A DNA stretch of 5,620 nucleotides, taken from positions 1 through 5,620 of the forward strand of contig CAZVYN010000126.1 in assembly GCA_964631125.1 (NCBI GenBank), in the 5' to 3' direction. The stretch comes from CAZVYN01 sp964631125. GTDB taxonomy: Bacteria; Eisenbacteria; RBG-16-71-46; CAIMUX01. A program made the translations under genes and the position numbers. The notes under the pieces are model-generated. The model was not told where the DNA came from, searched no databases, and saw nothing but the letters and a program-made list of their open reading frames with translations. Each line of letters starts with the position of its first letter. The first letter of the stretch is position 1. Shown here one piece after another: positions 5,327-5,620 of this stretch.

Positions 5327-5620
5327 TCAGCAGTTGAAGATCCAGCAGCCGATATCGTAGATCAGGCAGGCGGCGCTCACTCCGCCGCACGCGACACAGA
5401 GTGGATTCGAGAGTCCGCCGACGTAACACTTCACCGCCGAGCACGCTTCCGCCACGATGCAGGCCTGTTCGACTGGATCCGGCGCGAGCGGCAAGGGCCC
5501 TAGACGCGTTTCTTTCGGGTACGTACGCGTGACGGTGGAATTCAGCCACTCGGCGAAAGCGGACTCCCGCATGAGGCGACCCGCCAGCGTCCCATGGACG
5601 TTGTTGGTGAGCGCGCTCGG
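5327..5620 (-). CDS. C-terminal end of a protein with a Cys-rich tail (5' end may lie outside window)
   Basis: I do not recognise the family. The frame is open from the right edge to the TGA at 5327-5329, giving 97 visible residues; an internal ATG at 5570-5572 could give an 81-residue protein, but it has no convincing RBS, so the gene probably starts upstream of the window. The first half is ordinary polar sequence (for example MRESAFAEWLNSTVTRTYPK from visible residue 17). The last 44 residues hold eight cysteines spaced C-x5-C-x4-C-x9-C-x2-C-x6-C-x6-C-x4-C, interspersed with small and hydrophobic residues (GGLSNPLCVACGGVSAACL), and the protein ends in Cys. Such a tail suggests an exported, disulfide-bonded peptide. 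A loose resemblance to halocin-C8-like C-terminal bacteriocin domains is inference only. No metal-binding CxxC pair other than CVAC is visible. Confidence 0.65.
   Translation of the reverse strand, partial: PSALTNNVHGTLAGRLMRESAFAEWLNSTVTRTYPKETRLGPLPLAPDPVEQACIVAEACSAVKCYVGGLSNPLCVACGGVSAACLIYDIGCWIFNC

Noticed and set aside
5205..5549. N-terminal extension of the DUF1801-like protein by 115 residues
   Set aside because: The extension is Arg-rich, unlike the family, overlaps the Cys-rich gene in another frame, and a good RBS precedes the internal ATG at 5204.

Overview
The window is GC-rich, densely coded bacterial DNA. An inner-membrane-anchored RND-type adaptor segment points to a Gram-negative cell envelope. 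Together with a sigma-54 activator fragment, an ECF sigma factor paired with a soluble zinc anti-sigma factor, and a phosphoglucose isomerase of the kind usually fused to transaldolase, this suggests a large environmental genome such as Planctomycetota, Acidobacteriota, Myxococcota or a related candidate phylum. The phylum cannot be fixed from this sequence alone.

Left part (1-2368). The 5' part of a phosphoglucose isomerase gene reads leftward from 967 and leaves the window. Across a 128-base divergent promoter region, a two-gene unit reads rightward: an ECF sigma factor (1096-1710) and, 3 bases later, its probable anti-sigma factor (1714-2355). The anti-sigma protein joins an N-terminal zinc-binding domain to a C-terminal cupin, a ChrR-like layout that suggests sensing of a redox or metal signal. 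A perfect 10-bp hairpin closes the unit.

Middle part (2395-4753). A leftward gene for a helical, His/Glu-containing protein resembling the hemerythrin (HHE) family has an ECF-type GGAACTT element in its upstream region. The product of the sigma gene could act there, but this is only inference. Next, rightward, is the strangest object in the window: one uninterrupted 518-codon frame. Its N-terminal 283 residues are a membrane-anchored RND/HlyD-type periplasmic adaptor. Its C-terminal 235 residues are the back half of a sigma-54 activator (post-Walker-B AAA+ region plus Fis-type helix-turn-helix). Both parent proteins are incomplete, and the join lies at about 4046-4054. It is most simply an in-frame deletion fusion of two genes or an assembly chimera. 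A genuine two-domain protein would face a topology conflict.

Right part (4754-5620). A GC hairpin and three 13-bp tandem copies separate the chimera from a leftward DUF1801/YdhG-like gene (4833-5204). Upstream of that, two adjacent hairpins follow the 3' end of another leftward gene that enters from the right edge. Only its last 97 codons are visible, and they end in a 44-residue tail with eight cysteines, suggestive of a disulfide-rich or bacteriocin-like C-terminal peptide.

No tRNA, rRNA, CRISPR array, insertion sequence or transposase was seen.
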